64,000 bases of DNA from Bacteriovorax sp. MedPE-SWde (GCA_001874305.1 MPCU01000011.1:98102-162101); one strand, 5' to 3'. Positions 31,888 through 41,395 are shown, counted from the stretch's first letter. Program-made: numbers and translations. Notes: a model not told the origin generated them from the letters alone.

Positions 31888-33153
31888 TTAACCTAATTGT
31901 TCACGTCCACCTAGGTACTGTCTAAGCTTTTCTGGCACTCGAACTGACCCATCTTCTTGTTGGTGATTCTCCAGAAATGGAACGAGAATTCTTGGAGTAG
32001 CAACAGCTGTATTATTTAGAGTATGTACAAACTGCACCTTACCTTCTGAGTCTCTATATCTTGTATTTGTTCTTCTTGATTGCCAATCATGAAGAGATGA
32101 ACATGAGTGAGTTTCACGGTACTTTTCTTCACTTGGAACCCAGCACTCAATATCAAACATTCTGTGTTTTCCAGAACCCATATCACCTGTACAAACTTCT
32201 AGGATTCTATATGGAAGCTCAAGATCATTACAAATTTCTTCAGCAGTATCTAAGAGTGTCTTGTGCCAAGTTTCAGATACCGTTGGATCATTCTTACAAA
32301 GAACAAATTGCTCTGTCTTTTGAAATTGGTGAACTCTAATTAGTCCCCTAACATCACGACCATGACTTCCCGCTTCACCTCTAAAACAAGGAGAAAAACC
32401 TGCGTAGCAAATTGGAAGATCTTTCTCATCTAGAATCTCTCCAGAGTGAAAGCTATTAAGCTGAACTTCAGAAGTTCCTGCTAAGTAAATATCATGCTCT
32501 GGAATATAGTAAGCATCATCTCTTCCCGTAGGAAAGTGACCCGTTCCAAATAATGCACTTTCTCTTGCAAGAGATGGTGCAGAAACGAGAGTGAAGCCTT
32601 TATCCATTAGTTTATCAAGAGCAAGTCTATGTAGTGCCATTTCTAGAAGAACCATCTCATTTCTTAAAGAGTAACTTCTTGACCCACAAACTTTTGCAAC
32701 CTTTTCGAACTCTGCCCAGTCATGTTTTTCTAAAATTTCAACATGGTCTAATGCCTTAAAAGAAAAGTTTGGCTTCTCACCAACTGTCTTAACTTCAACA
32801 TTATCGTTATCATCTTTTCCAATTGGAGATTTATCAGAAGGAACTTGAGGAACAAGATAAAGTAAGTTCTTTAGCTTTTCTTCTAGTTCACTGGCCTGAG
32901 GCTGTAGTTCTTTAAGTTTAGTTCCAATAACCTTACCTTGCTCTATAAGAGCAGGTCTTTCCTCATTGGATGCCTTAGGAATGAGTTTAGAGTGAGCATT
33001 TCTCTTTTCTTGTAGCTCTTGTAGTTCTTTTTTCACTTCAAGAAGACTTGAATCAACACTTAGTAATTCATCAAGATCAAGACCAACATTCTTAGTCTTA
33101 ATAACACCTTTCATTAACTCCGCATTTTCACGAAGAAATTTAATATCTAACAT
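31888..33153 (-). CDS. serS: Seryl-tRNA synthetase
   Basis: The 421-residue protein is full length for SerS. The N-terminal coiled-coil arm (about 1-110: LDIKFLRENAEL...LQELQEKRNAHSK) is followed by the class II catalytic core with TSEVQLNSFHSGEILDEKDLPICYAGFSPCFRGEAGSHGRDVRGLIRVHQFQKTEQ (motif 2) and NNTAVATPRILVPFLENHQQEDGSVRVPEKLRQYLGG (motif 3). It charges tRNA-Ser (and tRNA-Sec) with serine in the cytoplasm. Good AGGAG ribosome site. Confidence 0.98.
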   Translation of the reverse strand: MLDIKFLRENAELMKGVIKTKNVGLDLDELLSVDSSLLEVKKELQELQEKRNAHSKLIPKASNEERPALIEQGKVIGTKLKELQPQASELEEKLKNLLYLVPQVPSDKSPIGKDDNDNVEVKTVGEKPNFSFKALDHVEILEKHDWAEFEKVAKVCGSRSYSLRNEMVLLEMALHRLALDKLMDKGFTLVSAPSLARESALFGTGHFPTGRDDAYYIPEHDIYLAGTSEVQLNSFHSGEILDEKDLPICYAGFSPCFRGEAGSHGRDVRGLIRVHQFQKTEQFVLCKNDPTVSETWHKTLLDTAEEICNDLELPYRILEVCTGDMGSGKHRMFDIECWVPSEEKYRETHSCSSLHDWQSRRTNTRYRDSEGKVQFVHTLNNTAVATPRILVPFLENHQQEDGSVRVPEKLRQYLGGREQLG

Positions 33154-33330
33154 CTCTAACTCCTAATAAAATCAGGCATAGAATACATCAAATATTATGA
33201 AAGTTCACTAGATAAGTGGCAAAGATAATAAAGAGGACCAAAATTGACGCGCCTCGCACTGGCATTTTCTACTAATATATTCACCTAAAATCTGATATGA
33301 AGTAATACTTAAAACCTATGGGAGATGAAG

Positions 33331-33561
33331 ATGGCCAAATGTCGCTACTGCGGGAAAGAGATTACTTGGATGAAAGAAGGACGTAAGAACGTTCCAGTTG
33401 AGCACGATGGTGGAGTTCACAAATGTGAGCAAGCAATCAATGCAATCAACAGCTACAGAAAAGTTGAAAAAACAGAACTAGACCAAGATCTTATCAAGCA
33501 ATATGAGCAGGCCATTAATGAAAAGGCAAAGAACGCTCCAAAGAAAAAGAAGTGGGATTGA
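33331..33561 (+). CDS. Small zinc-ribbon-like protein
   Basis: Start at the ATG at 33331, with GGGAG six bases before it; an in-frame ATG at 33325 is too close to the ribosome site. The 76-residue protein has CRYCGKEITWM and later VEHDGGVHKCEQ, giving Cys-X2-Cys plus His/His/Cys ligands for one zinc. The Lys-rich C-terminus (KNAPKKKKW) may bind nucleic acid. Its stop is 2 bases before the secreted protease ATG, so they are probably co-transcribed, an odd pairing. Confidence 0.72.
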   Translation: MAKCRYCGKEITWMKEGRKNVPVEHDGGVHKCEQAINAINSYRKVEKTELDQDLIKQYEQAINEKAKNAPKKKKWD

Positions 33562-33563
33562 GC

Positions 33564-34442
33564 ATGAAAAGCTCTCTTCTTTTATTTCTATCTATCTTCT
33601 CGCTTATCGCCCAGGCGGACTTTAATAAAGGGGTCTACGGCGAAGATAATCGACTAGACTTTATAGAGCTAACCAACTCTCAACATATCAACTGGTCACT
33701 TTCTACGGCGGCAATGATTTCAAAGTTCACTGCGAGAGAAGAATACGACAATCCAGAAGTTTATAGAATTAGATCAAAGATGCTATCTCAAGGTGGAGTT
33801 TGCGAATACGAAAGGTTTGCAAGACAACTTACTGCGGCGGATTGTTCAGGATTTATTATAAATGAAGACACACTTGTAACGGCCGGACACTGTATTCGTC
33901 ATGAACAAGATTGTAAGGACTTTTACTGGATCTTTGACTACAGAAGTGGTGATGGTTACCAAATCGGAAGAACACTAAAAGTTTCAAGTTCAAAAGTCTA
34001 TAGCTGCAAGAGTATTGTTAAGTCAGTTAACAATCCAAAGACTGGACTAGATTTTGCGATTATAAAACTTGATCGTCCCGTGTTAGATAGAGAGCCTTTA
34101 AAGCTTAGAAAAAAAGGACATATTCAACAGGGTGAAAAAGTTCTTGTTGCTGGCTATCCTTCAGGACTTCCATTAAAGGTTGCAACAGACGGAACAGTTA
34201 GGGACGAGAATTCAAGTCAGCCTTACTTTATCGCGACAACCGATTCATTTGTTGGTAACTCAGGCTCAGCAGTTATCAATGAAGAGACAGGCCTTGTAGA
34301 AGGTATCCTTGTTCGCGGCGATGAAGACTATGTCTATCGCAAAGAAAAAGGAAAACGTTGCTTAGTTCCAGCTGTTTGTGCTGAAGACGAATGTGATGGC
34401 GAAGAGATTACGAAAATCTCAGAGCTTTTAAAGTACCTATAA
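33564..34442 (+). CDS. Secreted trypsin-like (S1) serine protease
   Basis: The 292-residue protein from the ATG at 33564 has a signal peptide (MKSSLLLFLSIFSLIAQA). The catalytic triad is visible: TAGHC (His109), LDFAIIKLD (Asp163) and GNSGSAV (Ser233). Seven or so cysteines could form disulfides. It resembles V8/glutamyl-endopeptidase-type bacterial S1 enzymes more than mammalian trypsin. In a predator such a protease could digest prey protein, but this is inference. A strong hairpin lies downstream. Confidence 0.88.
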   Translation: MKSSLLLFLSIFSLIAQADFNKGVYGEDNRLDFIELTNSQHINWSLSTAAMISKFTAREEYDNPEVYRIRSKMLSQGGVCEYERFARQLTAADCSGFIINEDTLVTAGHCIRHEQDCKDFYWIFDYRSGDGYQIGRTLKVSSSKVYSCKSIVKSVNNPKTGLDFAIIKLDRPVLDREPLKLRKKGHIQQGEKVLVAGYPSGLPLKVATDGTVRDENSSQPYFIATTDSFVGNSGSAVINEETGLVEGILVRGDEDYVYRKEKGKRCLVPAVCAEDECDGEEITKISELLKYL

Positions 34443-34450
34443 TTTTCTCT

Positions 34451-34485
34451 ACGCGTGACTAAAATCACGCGTACTTAGTTTCTTC
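34451..34485 (+). terminator. Terminator after S1 protease
   Basis: ACGCGTGA (34451-34458) pairs perfectly with TCACGCGT (34465-34472), followed by ACTTAGTTTCTTC. The stem is strong and the tail moderately T-rich. Confidence 0.7.
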
Positions 34486-34529
34486 TCTTAGACTTTCGCT
34501 CACCATTCATCGCTTTTATTTTACTTTTT

Positions 34530-34644
34530 AAGGCCTTACGGCAGGCCTTCATAGGCGAAATATCAGATAGCACATATTAATGTGCCATAAATAAGATGAA
34601 TATTGATATTATTTATTGGTTCATCACGAGTTTTCGTTCATAAT
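34530..34644 (+). promoter_or_regulatory. Intergenic hairpins and -10-like element before solute-binding gene
   Basis: AAGGCCT-N6-AGGCCTT (34530-34549) and GCACAT-ATTA-ATGTGC (34570-34585) are perfect inverted repeats between the protease and solute-binding genes. CATAAT (34639-34644) ends 7 bases before the ATG at 34652, where no Shine-Dalgarno is visible. The second repeat could be an operator, and the first a second terminator; both are guesses. Confidence 0.35.
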
Positions 34645-34651
34645 AATTAAT

Positions 34652-35458
34652 ATGAAAATATTTCTAGCTCTCATTCTTCTTTCCCAGCTTGTCATCGCCG
34701 AAGAAGTAATTAATGTTCAATATCAAGACAGGCGACCTGAAGTTTTAAAGGGTGAAGATGGAAGAGTCACTGGCCCTATTTCAGATATTGCAAAGTCTCT
34801 CTTTAGTGTTTCGAATGAAAATGCAAAGTTTAGTCTTGTGCCTTGGGCACGCTCATTACATGTAGCAAAGAATGGGCACGATGTTTTCCTAATAAGACAC
34901 TCTATGACAGATAAGAGGAGAAAGTTTCTTCTTCCAATAATTTACGGCCTTGAAAAGAGATATGTTAAGTTCTATAAAAGAAAGAACTTCAAACTCAATA
35001 TTAAAACACTTGAAGATCTCAAAAGACATAGTATCGGTTATCGAAGAAAATCATTCTACTTCCCTAAGTTCACAAAGAAGGATGGGTTCTCTAAAGTAGA
35101 AACGGGATCTGATACGCAATTAATTAAAATGTTACTTAATGAGAGAATTGATCTCATCGTTTTTAACCAACGCAAGATACTAGAAGGTCACTTAAGTGAA
35201 ATGGGGCTAAGTTTTGATAAAGTCTTCCAAGAGGTAGGCTATACCCATACATTTCTAAATCCAAGGTACTTCTCTATTCCTAAAAGATCAAAGTACTCTC
35301 GATTATATGACAAATTAAACTGTGAAATGCTTAACCTTAGAAAGTCAGGACTTGTAACAAAAGCATTTAAGAAGTATAAGCTCATCGCTCCAAGACAAAT
35401 TTACAGCGATAGAGACACTATCTCGCAAATAGCATCTTGTAAGAATCTCAAAAAGTAA
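34652..35458 (+). CDS. Solitary periplasmic solute-binding protein (SBP_bac_3-like)
   Basis: From the ATG at 34652 (268 residues) there is a signal peptide (MKIFLALILLSQLVIAEE) and a two-lobe binding-protein pattern: INVQYQDRRPEVLKGEDGRVTGPISDIAKSLF, LVPWARSLH, LEDLKRHSIGYRRKSF and ERIDLIVFNQ. This fits family-3 amino-acid-binding proteins. No permease or ATPase gene is adjacent, as with many solitary binding proteins in marine and predatory bacteria. The ligand is unknown. Confidence 0.75.
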   Translation: MKIFLALILLSQLVIAEEVINVQYQDRRPEVLKGEDGRVTGPISDIAKSLFSVSNENAKFSLVPWARSLHVAKNGHDVFLIRHSMTDKRRKFLLPIIYGLEKRYVKFYKRKNFKLNIKTLEDLKRHSIGYRRKSFYFPKFTKKDGFSKVETGSDTQLIKMLLNERIDLIVFNQRKILEGHLSEMGLSFDKVFQEVGYTHTFLNPRYFSIPKRSKYSRLYDKLNCEMLNLRKSGLVTKAFKKYKLIAPRQIYSDRDTISQIASCKNLKK

Positions 35459-35461
35459 TAA

Positions 35462-36319
35462 TCACTTACTAGTTAAAAGATCAGTTAACTCAACACCAAC
35501 GCCAATTTTTTCAGTTCTATGATCATAGTCAATTAGTGCATGACCGTATCCATAGTTAACTTTAGTAAAAAAGCGAAGCCCCTCTTTTAAAGGATAGCTG
35601 TAAGATAACTCTACTCCGGCCTTATGAATTCCAGGTAAGAATTTGACTGTGTACTTATTCTTCTTCCAAATATGAGCAATCTCAATTTGACCATGTCCAA
35701 TAAACTCTTTTGTGTCGGGGTTTTCATCTTCACTATCAGGCACCCTGTACCATAAATCGGCCTTAACAAATGTATTCTTATAGTTTAAAAGAAAACGTGC
35801 ATAGATTCTATTCCAGCTTCGAGATAGCTCTTGAATTTGACCATTTGACTGGTGAATAAACCCTAAGTCATATCCTATTAAGTCACCGCCTAAGAACTTA
35901 ATAGGTTTACTTAAAATCCTTCTGGCAAAAACTTCTGGCCCATAGTTTGTTTCTCGAAACTGTCTTGACCAGTCGGCATTATAGACTTGCCACCAAGAAT
36001 TCTGAGTGTACCCAAGAAATAATTGATAATCAGAGCCAAAGGCCTTACGTGCGAGGAGAACAAGAAAGCTGATTTGAAATTCCGCTTCAACTTCTCTGTT
36101 AAACTCCCCTCTATCTGCAAACTCTGAACGTGAGGTTATACCTTCATAAGACTTCTTATTTGGATTATTACTGTAAGAAAAAGGAAGAAGAAAAATACCA
36201 TTATGCGGAAGAAGAGCATACTTTTTAGATAAGATGCTCTCATACTCTTCTTTTATAGATCTTAATTCTTTTGCAAATATTAAATTACTAAGAAGTACCA
36301 ATAATATAATTTTTTTCAA
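35462..36319 (-). CDS. pldA: Outer-membrane phospholipase A1
   Basis: The 285-residue protein has a signal peptide and the OMPLA core YTQNSWWQVYN, FRETNYGPEVF, GFIHQSNGQIQELSRSWNRIYARF, WYRVPD, NPDTKEFIGHGQIEIAH and YGYGHALIDYDHRTEKIGVGVELTD. Catalytic residues by comparison with E. coli PldA are His156, Ser158 and Asn170. It hydrolyses phospholipids in the outer leaflet of the outer membrane, active as a calcium-bound dimer. It lies 16 bases downstream of an unknown gene and could serve envelope repair or prey lysis. Confidence 0.93.
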   Translation of the reverse strand: MKKIILLVLLSNLIFAKELRSIKEEYESILSKKYALLPHNGIFLLPFSYSNNPNKKSYEGITSRSEFADRGEFNREVEAEFQISFLVLLARKAFGSDYQLFLGYTQNSWWQVYNADWSRQFRETNYGPEVFARRILSKPIKFLGGDLIGYDLGFIHQSNGQIQELSRSWNRIYARFLLNYKNTFVKADLWYRVPDSEDENPDTKEFIGHGQIEIAHIWKKNKYTVKFLPGIHKAGVELSYSYPLKEGLRFFTKVNYGYGHALIDYDHRTEKIGVGVELTDLLTSK

Positions 36320-36335
36320 CTTAACTCCATTTCGA

Positions 36336-37070
36336 CTAAAGAAGAGGTTTTACTTTTATCTGCTCAAGCACATCTGAAATCATTTTCTGAATAGCTTCCT
36401 GATTAAAAGTTCCATATCTCTCATATTCACTCTTACCAATACTAAGAGAGACTTCCCTTTTCTCGTCTTTTGTTTTCTCTACAGAACTATCAAATGACAT
36501 TTTTTTTAGAGAGAATATGAAGTTCACTAAGAGAGTGTCCCCTTCCATACTAAATTGTAGAGACATCTTTTGAATACTCGTCCAATCCTTTGAAGCAGGA
36601 GGAGTAGCAATTGCTTCAATAACATTCTTCTTCATCTTCAAAGTTTTAAGTTTAAAGCGAAAGAATTGCTCAAATGTTTGAATAAAGTCTGTAATAGTTT
36701 TAGATGGCGTTACTTCGATTTCAAGAAAACCTGAATCAAAAGGATTATCTAAGTCACCGTAGATCAAGTAAAGAGACTTTGACTTTTCTGTGATTGGACA
36801 TTTTTCAGAAAGAGTAAAGTTAAAGTCTAATGACGTCGAATCTCCAGAACGCAAACTAGATTCTATCTCAGAAATACCCGCAAGGTCTTTCTCTTTAAGC
36901 TTTTTCTTTGTGCAATAACTTAGCTGAACTCCAAGTCGAGAAATAGAAATATCCTCACCTGAGTGACACTTTACTTCTAAAGTCCCTTGAACATTAGAGC
37001 CCTGTTTCCAAGACTCTCCAGCTATTTCAATTTTGTATTCTAGAGGTTGTTTAAAATGTGTTCCTTTCAT
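36336..37070 (-). CDS. Cytoplasmic beta-rich protein, possibly arrestin-like
   Basis: The 244-residue protein has no signal peptide or membrane segment. The start KIEIAGESWKQGSNVQGTLEVKCHSGEDISISRLGVQLSY has the rhythm of arrestin/Spo0M-like N-domains (charged strand, then 'G..V.G.L.V'), but the match is weak. The C-terminal part (QFSMEGDTLLVNFIFSLKKMSFD) also looks beta-rich. Its start overlaps the PepF stop by one base, and pldA follows it by 16 bases, so the three genes are likely one operon. Confidence 0.6.
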   Translation of the reverse strand: MKGTHFKQPLEYKIEIAGESWKQGSNVQGTLEVKCHSGEDISISRLGVQLSYCTKKKLKEKDLAGISEIESSLRSGDSTSLDFNFTLSEKCPITEKSKSLYLIYGDLDNPFDSGFLEIEVTPSKTITDFIQTFEQFFRFKLKTLKMKKNVIEAIATPPASKDWTSIQKMSLQFSMEGDTLLVNFIFSLKKMSFDSSVEKTKDEKREVSLSIGKSEYERYGTFNQEAIQKMISDVLEQIKVKPLL

Positions 37071-38851
37071 TATACAAGCTCTTCAAAACGAGAGATCGCC
37101 TTCTCTACCATATCAAGACTATCTTGCCAGAATTCACTCTGCTCAATATCTTTACCAAGGTGCTTACTAATAAGTTCCTCGGCCGTCATTGATCCAGTAT
37201 CTCTTAAAATACCTTTATACATTTCAACAAACTTATCTCCCATCTTTTCCTTTTGAGCATAAATCCCTAAGCTAAAGAGGTATCCAAATAAGTATGGGTA
37301 GTTGTAAAAAGAAAGACCAGAAATAGAGAAGTGAAGTTTACTCGCCCAAAACATTGTATCGTATTCAGATAAAGAATCATCATACCAAGTCTTCCAAGCG
37401 TCCCCCATAAGGTCTCTTAGATCATTAGCAGAAAGCTCACCTTTCGCTCTTTTTTCAACAAGTCCTTTTTCAAACTCATATCTTGCAGGAATATTACACA
37501 GCATTGCTTCAGCAGAAGATGCATCCTCCCAACAAATTTCAAATTTTTCATCTGCAGTCTTAGCGTTATCATATAGGTAATCTCTTACTAATGTTTCAGC
37601 AAAAATAGATGCTGTTTCTGCAAGAGTCATTGGGTAGCTAGTTTTAGAAAGGTGCATATCCTTCATAACCCAGTTGTGATATGCGTGACCAAGCTCATGG
37701 GCAAGAGTCATTATATCACCCATAGATCCTGTGTAAGTCATAAATACTCTAGGTTCACGTTGCTTAGAGAACTTTGTACAATATGCTCCAGGTTTTCTAG
37801 AAGGTGTCGGTTTTGCATCAATCCAGTTTTTATCCCACATCATTTTTGCAAACTCACCCATCTCTGGAGAGAAAGAATTAAATGCAGCAATGACCATATC
37901 CATTCCCTCTTTAAAAGAATAACCAGCTGAAGCACTTTCTTTAGCAGGAGGAGCAGCTAATAGATCCCATGGATCCGCCTTATCTTGTCCTCGAGATTTC
38001 GCCATAGCAGTTAAAGCTCTTTGTCCAACAACTCTATTTTTAAAAGTTGTTTGAATTAGAGAGTCTAGTGTATTTCTTGTTATTCTTGCAGAGTGTGCTG
38101 CAACATCTAGGGCATGAAGTTCTCTTCCAGCTTTTACTGATCGAGTTTTCATATCTTCATTTCGCCAACCGTTGATAGCATTTAAAATTGCTGCTGCACT
38201 TTTCTCATGCATAGTCCATGACTCTTGAATTGCTCGCCAGGATGCTTTTCTTAGATCAGCGTCATTTCCTCTAAGATTAGAAGCTGCCGTTGCATACCCT
38301 ACAACTTCACCATTGATATTACACTCCATTGTGCCAGAGATAGCATTATAGAGTTTTCCCCAAGCATCTATTCCATGTGACTTAAATCCAGAAAGTAGAG
38401 ACTCTTCTTCTTTTGAAAGTGTGAAGTCTTTATTTACACGAGAGTGTCTTATTCCAAACTCACCTTCTTTAACTTCTTCGTCACTTAAAATTTCTTTTAT
38501 TATTTCTTCAGAACAAGTCATAACAAATGTATCAACAGGCTTAAGTGTTTTAAACATTTCTGTCCAAATCATTCCAAGTTGAGATTGCATTTTTAGTGCT
38601 TGCTCATTCTTAGCATCAACACTTGTAATAGAAGATAAGTACGTAGCAACAGTTGATAACTCAACCACACTTTCATGTCTTAGCTTTATTAGATCCTGTA
38701 CAACTTCCGCCGATTGGTTTTCATTAAATTGAGAAACGAGCTCCGCCATATTCTCTATATCACTCTTCGCAGACTCAATGACTTCTGCAATTGCCTTATC
38801 ATCTAAACTTGTAAAAATATGTGAGTTATCCCACACTGTTGAATCTTGCAT
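37070..38851 (-). CDS. pepF: Oligoendopeptidase F-like M3 metallopeptidase
   Basis: The ATG at 38851 has GGAG five bases before it; a longer form from 38902 would overlap lgt and lacks a ribosome site. The 593-residue protein has the M3 zinc motif AHELGHAYHNWVM (His385, Glu386, His389), followed by TLAETASIFAE, whose Glu completes the zinc site. The M3 N-terminal helical domain and the 'YPYLFGYLFSLGIYAQ' end region match the PepF clade. It degrades short peptides in the cytoplasm. Its start overlaps the lgt end region. Confidence 0.92.
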   Translation of the reverse strand: MQDSTVWDNSHIFTSLDDKAIAEVIESAKSDIENMAELVSQFNENQSAEVVQDLIKLRHESVVELSTVATYLSSITSVDAKNEQALKMQSQLGMIWTEMFKTLKPVDTFVMTCSEEIIKEILSDEEVKEGEFGIRHSRVNKDFTLSKEEESLLSGFKSHGIDAWGKLYNAISGTMECNINGEVVGYATAASNLRGNDADLRKASWRAIQESWTMHEKSAAAILNAINGWRNEDMKTRSVKAGRELHALDVAAHSARITRNTLDSLIQTTFKNRVVGQRALTAMAKSRGQDKADPWDLLAAPPAKESASAGYSFKEGMDMVIAAFNSFSPEMGEFAKMMWDKNWIDAKPTPSRKPGAYCTKFSKQREPRVFMTYTGSMGDIMTLAHELGHAYHNWVMKDMHLSKTSYPMTLAETASIFAETLVRDYLYDNAKTADEKFEICWEDASSAEAMLCNIPARYEFEKGLVEKRAKGELSANDLRDLMGDAWKTWYDDSLSEYDTMFWASKLHFSISGLSFYNYPYLFGYLFSLGIYAQKEKMGDKFVEMYKGILRDTGSMTAEELISKHLGKDIEQSEFWQDSLDMVEKAISRFEELV

Positions 38852-38861
38852 AATATCTCCG

Positions 38862-39638
38862 TTAATTTTTCTTAAATTTATATATAAGGCCAGCAAGTAC
38901 AATCATAAGAACACAATAGACTTGGCCTATGCTGAAGTAATTTAATATGTAACCGATTTGTGGGTCTGGCATACGATAGAATTCAACAAAGAACCTCGCG
39001 CATCCATAACCAGTAAGAAAGACAATGGACATCACGGCCTCTGTCTTTAACTTCTTTTTTAATGTCATTGTTATAATAAAGAGCAGTAATCCTTCGAGGA
39101 GGGCTTCATAGATTTGAGATGGATGTCTTGGATGACTGTCATAGAATTTATTAAACACAACCGCCCAAGGAATCTCTGTAACTCTTCCGGCCAACTCTCC
39201 ATTAACAAAGTTCGCAAGTCGTCCAAAGAACAAAGTTAAAGGAAGAACCATGCAAAGAGGATCGGTCAATTTCCAAAAGCTAATCGCCTTCTTTCGGGAG
39301 TAATATAAAGTCCAAGCGGCCCCTCCTAAGAGTGCTCCGTGAAAACTCATACCACCTTTCCATATTGCAAGAATATCTAAAGGGTTTTCTAAGTAGTGAC
39401 CTAAATTATAAAAGAGAATATAGAAAGCTTTTCCAGAGAGAACTAATGCGAAGAATCCAAAGAAGATATAACTGTGAATGACCTCTTCACTTAGTTTAAT
39501 ATCCCCTCTTCGAGAAAGAAACTTCAATGACCAAAGAACCCAAAAGTAACCAAAGAAATAGGCAAGCCAATACCATGGGAATGGCATTCCAAATAGGCTA
39601 AATGCAATGGGGTCTAGGTTATGTATATAGTAGTTCAT
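38862..39638 (-). CDS. lgt: Phosphatidylglycerol:prolipoprotein diacylglyceryl transferase
   Basis: The 258-residue, seven-helix inner-membrane protein carries Lgt motifs: WYWLAYFFGYF, GGMSFHGALLGG, FGRLANFVNGELAGR and HPSQIYEALLEG. It adds the diacylglyceryl group to the lipobox cysteine of prolipoproteins. It is therefore the enzyme that matures the many lipoproteins of this window, for example those starting at 530, 3699, 16890 and 59595. It ends 11 bases before the pepF start. Confidence 0.97.
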   Translation of the reverse strand: MNYYIHNLDPIAFSLFGMPFPWYWLAYFFGYFWVLWSLKFLSRRGDIKLSEEVIHSYIFFGFFALVLSGKAFYILFYNLGHYLENPLDILAIWKGGMSFHGALLGGAAWTLYYSRKKAISFWKLTDPLCMVLPLTLFFGRLANFVNGELAGRVTEIPWAVVFNKFYDSHPRHPSQIYEALLEGLLLFIITMTLKKKLKTEAVMSIVFLTGYGCARFFVEFYRMPDPQIGYILNYFSIGQVYCVLMIVLAGLIYKFKKN

Positions 39639-39649
39639 TAATTACAGCA

Positions 39650-40117
39650 TTAGTGAGCTGCTATTTGATTGAGAAGTAGCTCACACTCACGCTTTAAATT
39701 ATCCATGTGTTTATCTTCGATGGCAAATCTCTTCTTATCCTCATTGAACTTATCATTGGAAGACATTGCATTTCTCACTTCGTGAGTTTTAAAGTGGCGA
39801 ATCTCTTCATACATATCAAAGATCACAGGAAAGTCTTCATTTTTAACAAAGTCGACTCTATCAATAAGCATTCTTAAACGAATACACGCTTCGGATGCTT
39901 CACATTGTTTTTGAACGAATGCTAGAGAAATTGTCTTCAAGCTATCTTTAACAAAGGCAACTCTCTCATTCTCTTTCTTTATATAATGAGCAACTTCTTT
40001 TTTTCTCTGGGCCTGAAGCTTCTTTAGCTTCATATAATAAAAGCTAACTCCTATAGAGAGAATAAAAATCAAGACAGTAAGTATAGATGCGTAAATATAG
40101 AATTTTTCCTGAGTCAT
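39650..40117 (-). CDS. DUF2489-like membrane-anchored protein
   Basis: The 155-residue protein has one N-terminal transmembrane helix (about 8-28) and a cytoplasmic helical domain. The segment SISLAFVQKQCEASEACIRLRMLIDRVDF...FPVIFDMYEEIRHF matches the conserved core of DUF2489, known from gamma-proteobacteria and of unknown function. It sits 11 bases before lgt and 12 after the radical SAM gene, so it is part of the same minus-strand operon. Confidence 0.7.
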   Translation of the reverse strand: MTQEKFYIYASILTVLIFILSIGVSFYYMKLKKLQAQRKKEVAHYIKKENERVAFVKDSLKTISLAFVQKQCEASEACIRLRMLIDRVDFVKNEDFPVIFDMYEEIRHFKTHEVRNAMSSNDKFNEDKKRFAIEDKHMDNLKRECELLLNQIAAH

Positions 40118-40129
40118 ACTTCAAACCTT

Positions 40130-41032
40130 TTACATGTGTGCAGGCTTAGGAGGATAAGTCCCAAGCGGTGCTTCTTCATACCAACTCTCTAATAAATTAA
40201 CAATTCTTTCTTGATCGGCCGGAAGGACTCCCCCAACTGGATACATATTAGAAACATGATTGGTTCTAAATAGAACATCACGAGAGAACTGACAGTTTTT
40301 AAGTATATCTCTCATTTCACCAATGAGATCTTTAACAGTGAGCATTTCAAATCCCCTCTCAACCATTCTGTGATACGGAGTCCCAGGAACTGGAATTGTA
40401 GTGAGAAAGGAGAGATAATGAGGCGATATTGCGCTTAGCGCCTTAGCCGTCTCGAGAACATGTGACTCTGTTAATTTCTTTCCTCCAAGGCCAAGCATTG
40501 CGATTACCGATAACTCGATACCCGCAGATATAACTTTCTTGCTCGCCTCTATCATCTCGCTAGAGTTGTTTCCCTTTACCGTTAAGTGAAGCACCTTGTC
40601 ACAGCCAGACTCCATTCCAAGGTAAGCTATTCCAAGTCCCAGACTCTTTAAAAGTTCTAACTCCTCAGATGTTTTCTCCAGCATATTTTCAGCAGTTGCA
40701 TAGATCCCAACTCTCTTAACCTTAGGAAATGAGATTGCAATTTGCTTAAGAGACTTAACTAAGCTTTCCGTTGGTGCTCCAAGAGCATCTCCGTCACAAA
40801 GAAAGATTTTAGAAGGTACTGTTCCCATTTTGTCATAGTACTCAGCGACCTTTACTATATCAGCTAGAACATCTTCATCTTTTCGAACACGATAGGTTTT
40901 CGAACGATACATATTACAGTAAGTGCATTTATTATTCGAACATCCAATCGTTTGCTGTATTAACAGACTCTTACCTTCTGAAGGTGGTCTAAAAACGGGT
41001 TCTTCATAAGCTATGGGAAAATTCCAGTACAC
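40130..41032 (-). CDS. Radical SAM protein
   Basis: The 300-residue cytoplasmic protein starts at a GTG (41032) with AAAGG upstream. It contains the [4Fe-4S] motif C-X4-C-X2-C in IGCSNNKCTYCNMYR (residues about 31-38), then FLCDGDALGAP, AENMLEK, YLGMESGCDKVL and SVIAMLGLGGK, an Elp3/HemN-like radical SAM barrel. The exact reaction is unknown; the family is often annotated as B12-independent or HemN-like. It heads the DUF2489-lgt-pepF run. Confidence 0.85.
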   Translation of the reverse strand: MYWNFPIAYEEPVFRPPSEGKSLLIQQTIGCSNNKCTYCNMYRSKTYRVRKDEDVLADIVKVAEYYDKMGTVPSKIFLCDGDALGAPTESLVKSLKQIAISFPKVKRVGIYATAENMLEKTSEELELLKSLGLGIAYLGMESGCDKVLHLTVKGNNSSEMIEASKKVISAGIELSVIAMLGLGGKKLTESHVLETAKALSAISPHYLSFLTTIPVPGTPYHRMVERGFEMLTVKDLIGEMRDILKNCQFSRDVLFRTNHVSNMYPVGGVLPADQERIVNLLESWYEEAPLGTYPPKPAHM

Positions 41033-41089
41033 GGTAATTGACCTTTGTTAAAATTATTATTTATGGTAAAACTACCACCAGGAGCATCT

Positions 41090-41392
41090 ATGAGTGAATA
41101 TATAACGGCACAATTTGAAGATAAAGGTAAATTTCAAGTTCTGAGCGAAAATGACAAATCGTTTTCGATCGTATTTGATAATAAATCTGAAGCACATAAG
41201 TTCTCAGTATCACTAATGCTTGGAGCAGCACCTTCCCCTGATCAGTCACCTTCCTTTTATGAGCTTATAAAAGAGAATGCTGGTCAAAAGGTCTACAAAG
41301 TAGCAAAGCAGAGCCAAGTTACCCAAGAGAACTCATTTGATATTAGCGAGTGTTGTCAATCGGGCTGCTCAGGCTGTCCTTACTTTTCGTAA
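41090..41392 (+). CDS. Small protein with C-terminal cysteine cluster
   Basis: The ATG at 41090 has AGGAG five bases upstream; earlier in-frame starts at 41045 and 41063 lack support. The roughly 100-residue protein ends in SECCQSGCSGCPYF, a CC-X3-C-X2-C cluster like that of DUF5522 and oxidoreductase-like N-terminal proteins, which may bind a metal or iron-sulfur centre. The rest is a compact alpha/beta domain with no known match. It lies 3 bases upstream of the ceramidase-like membrane protein gene and divergent from radical SAM. Confidence 0.65.
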   Translation: MSEYITAQFEDKGKFQVLSENDKSFSIVFDNKSEAHKFSVSLMLGAAPSPDQSPSFYELIKENAGQKVYKVAKQSQVTQENSFDISECCQSGCSGCPYFS

Positions 41393-41395
41393 TCT

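Noticed and set aside
34530..34585. Small RNA between the S1 protease and solute-binding genes
   Set aside because: Two inverted repeats are present, but no promoter and terminator pair bounds a transcript, so they were noted only as intergenic hairpins.
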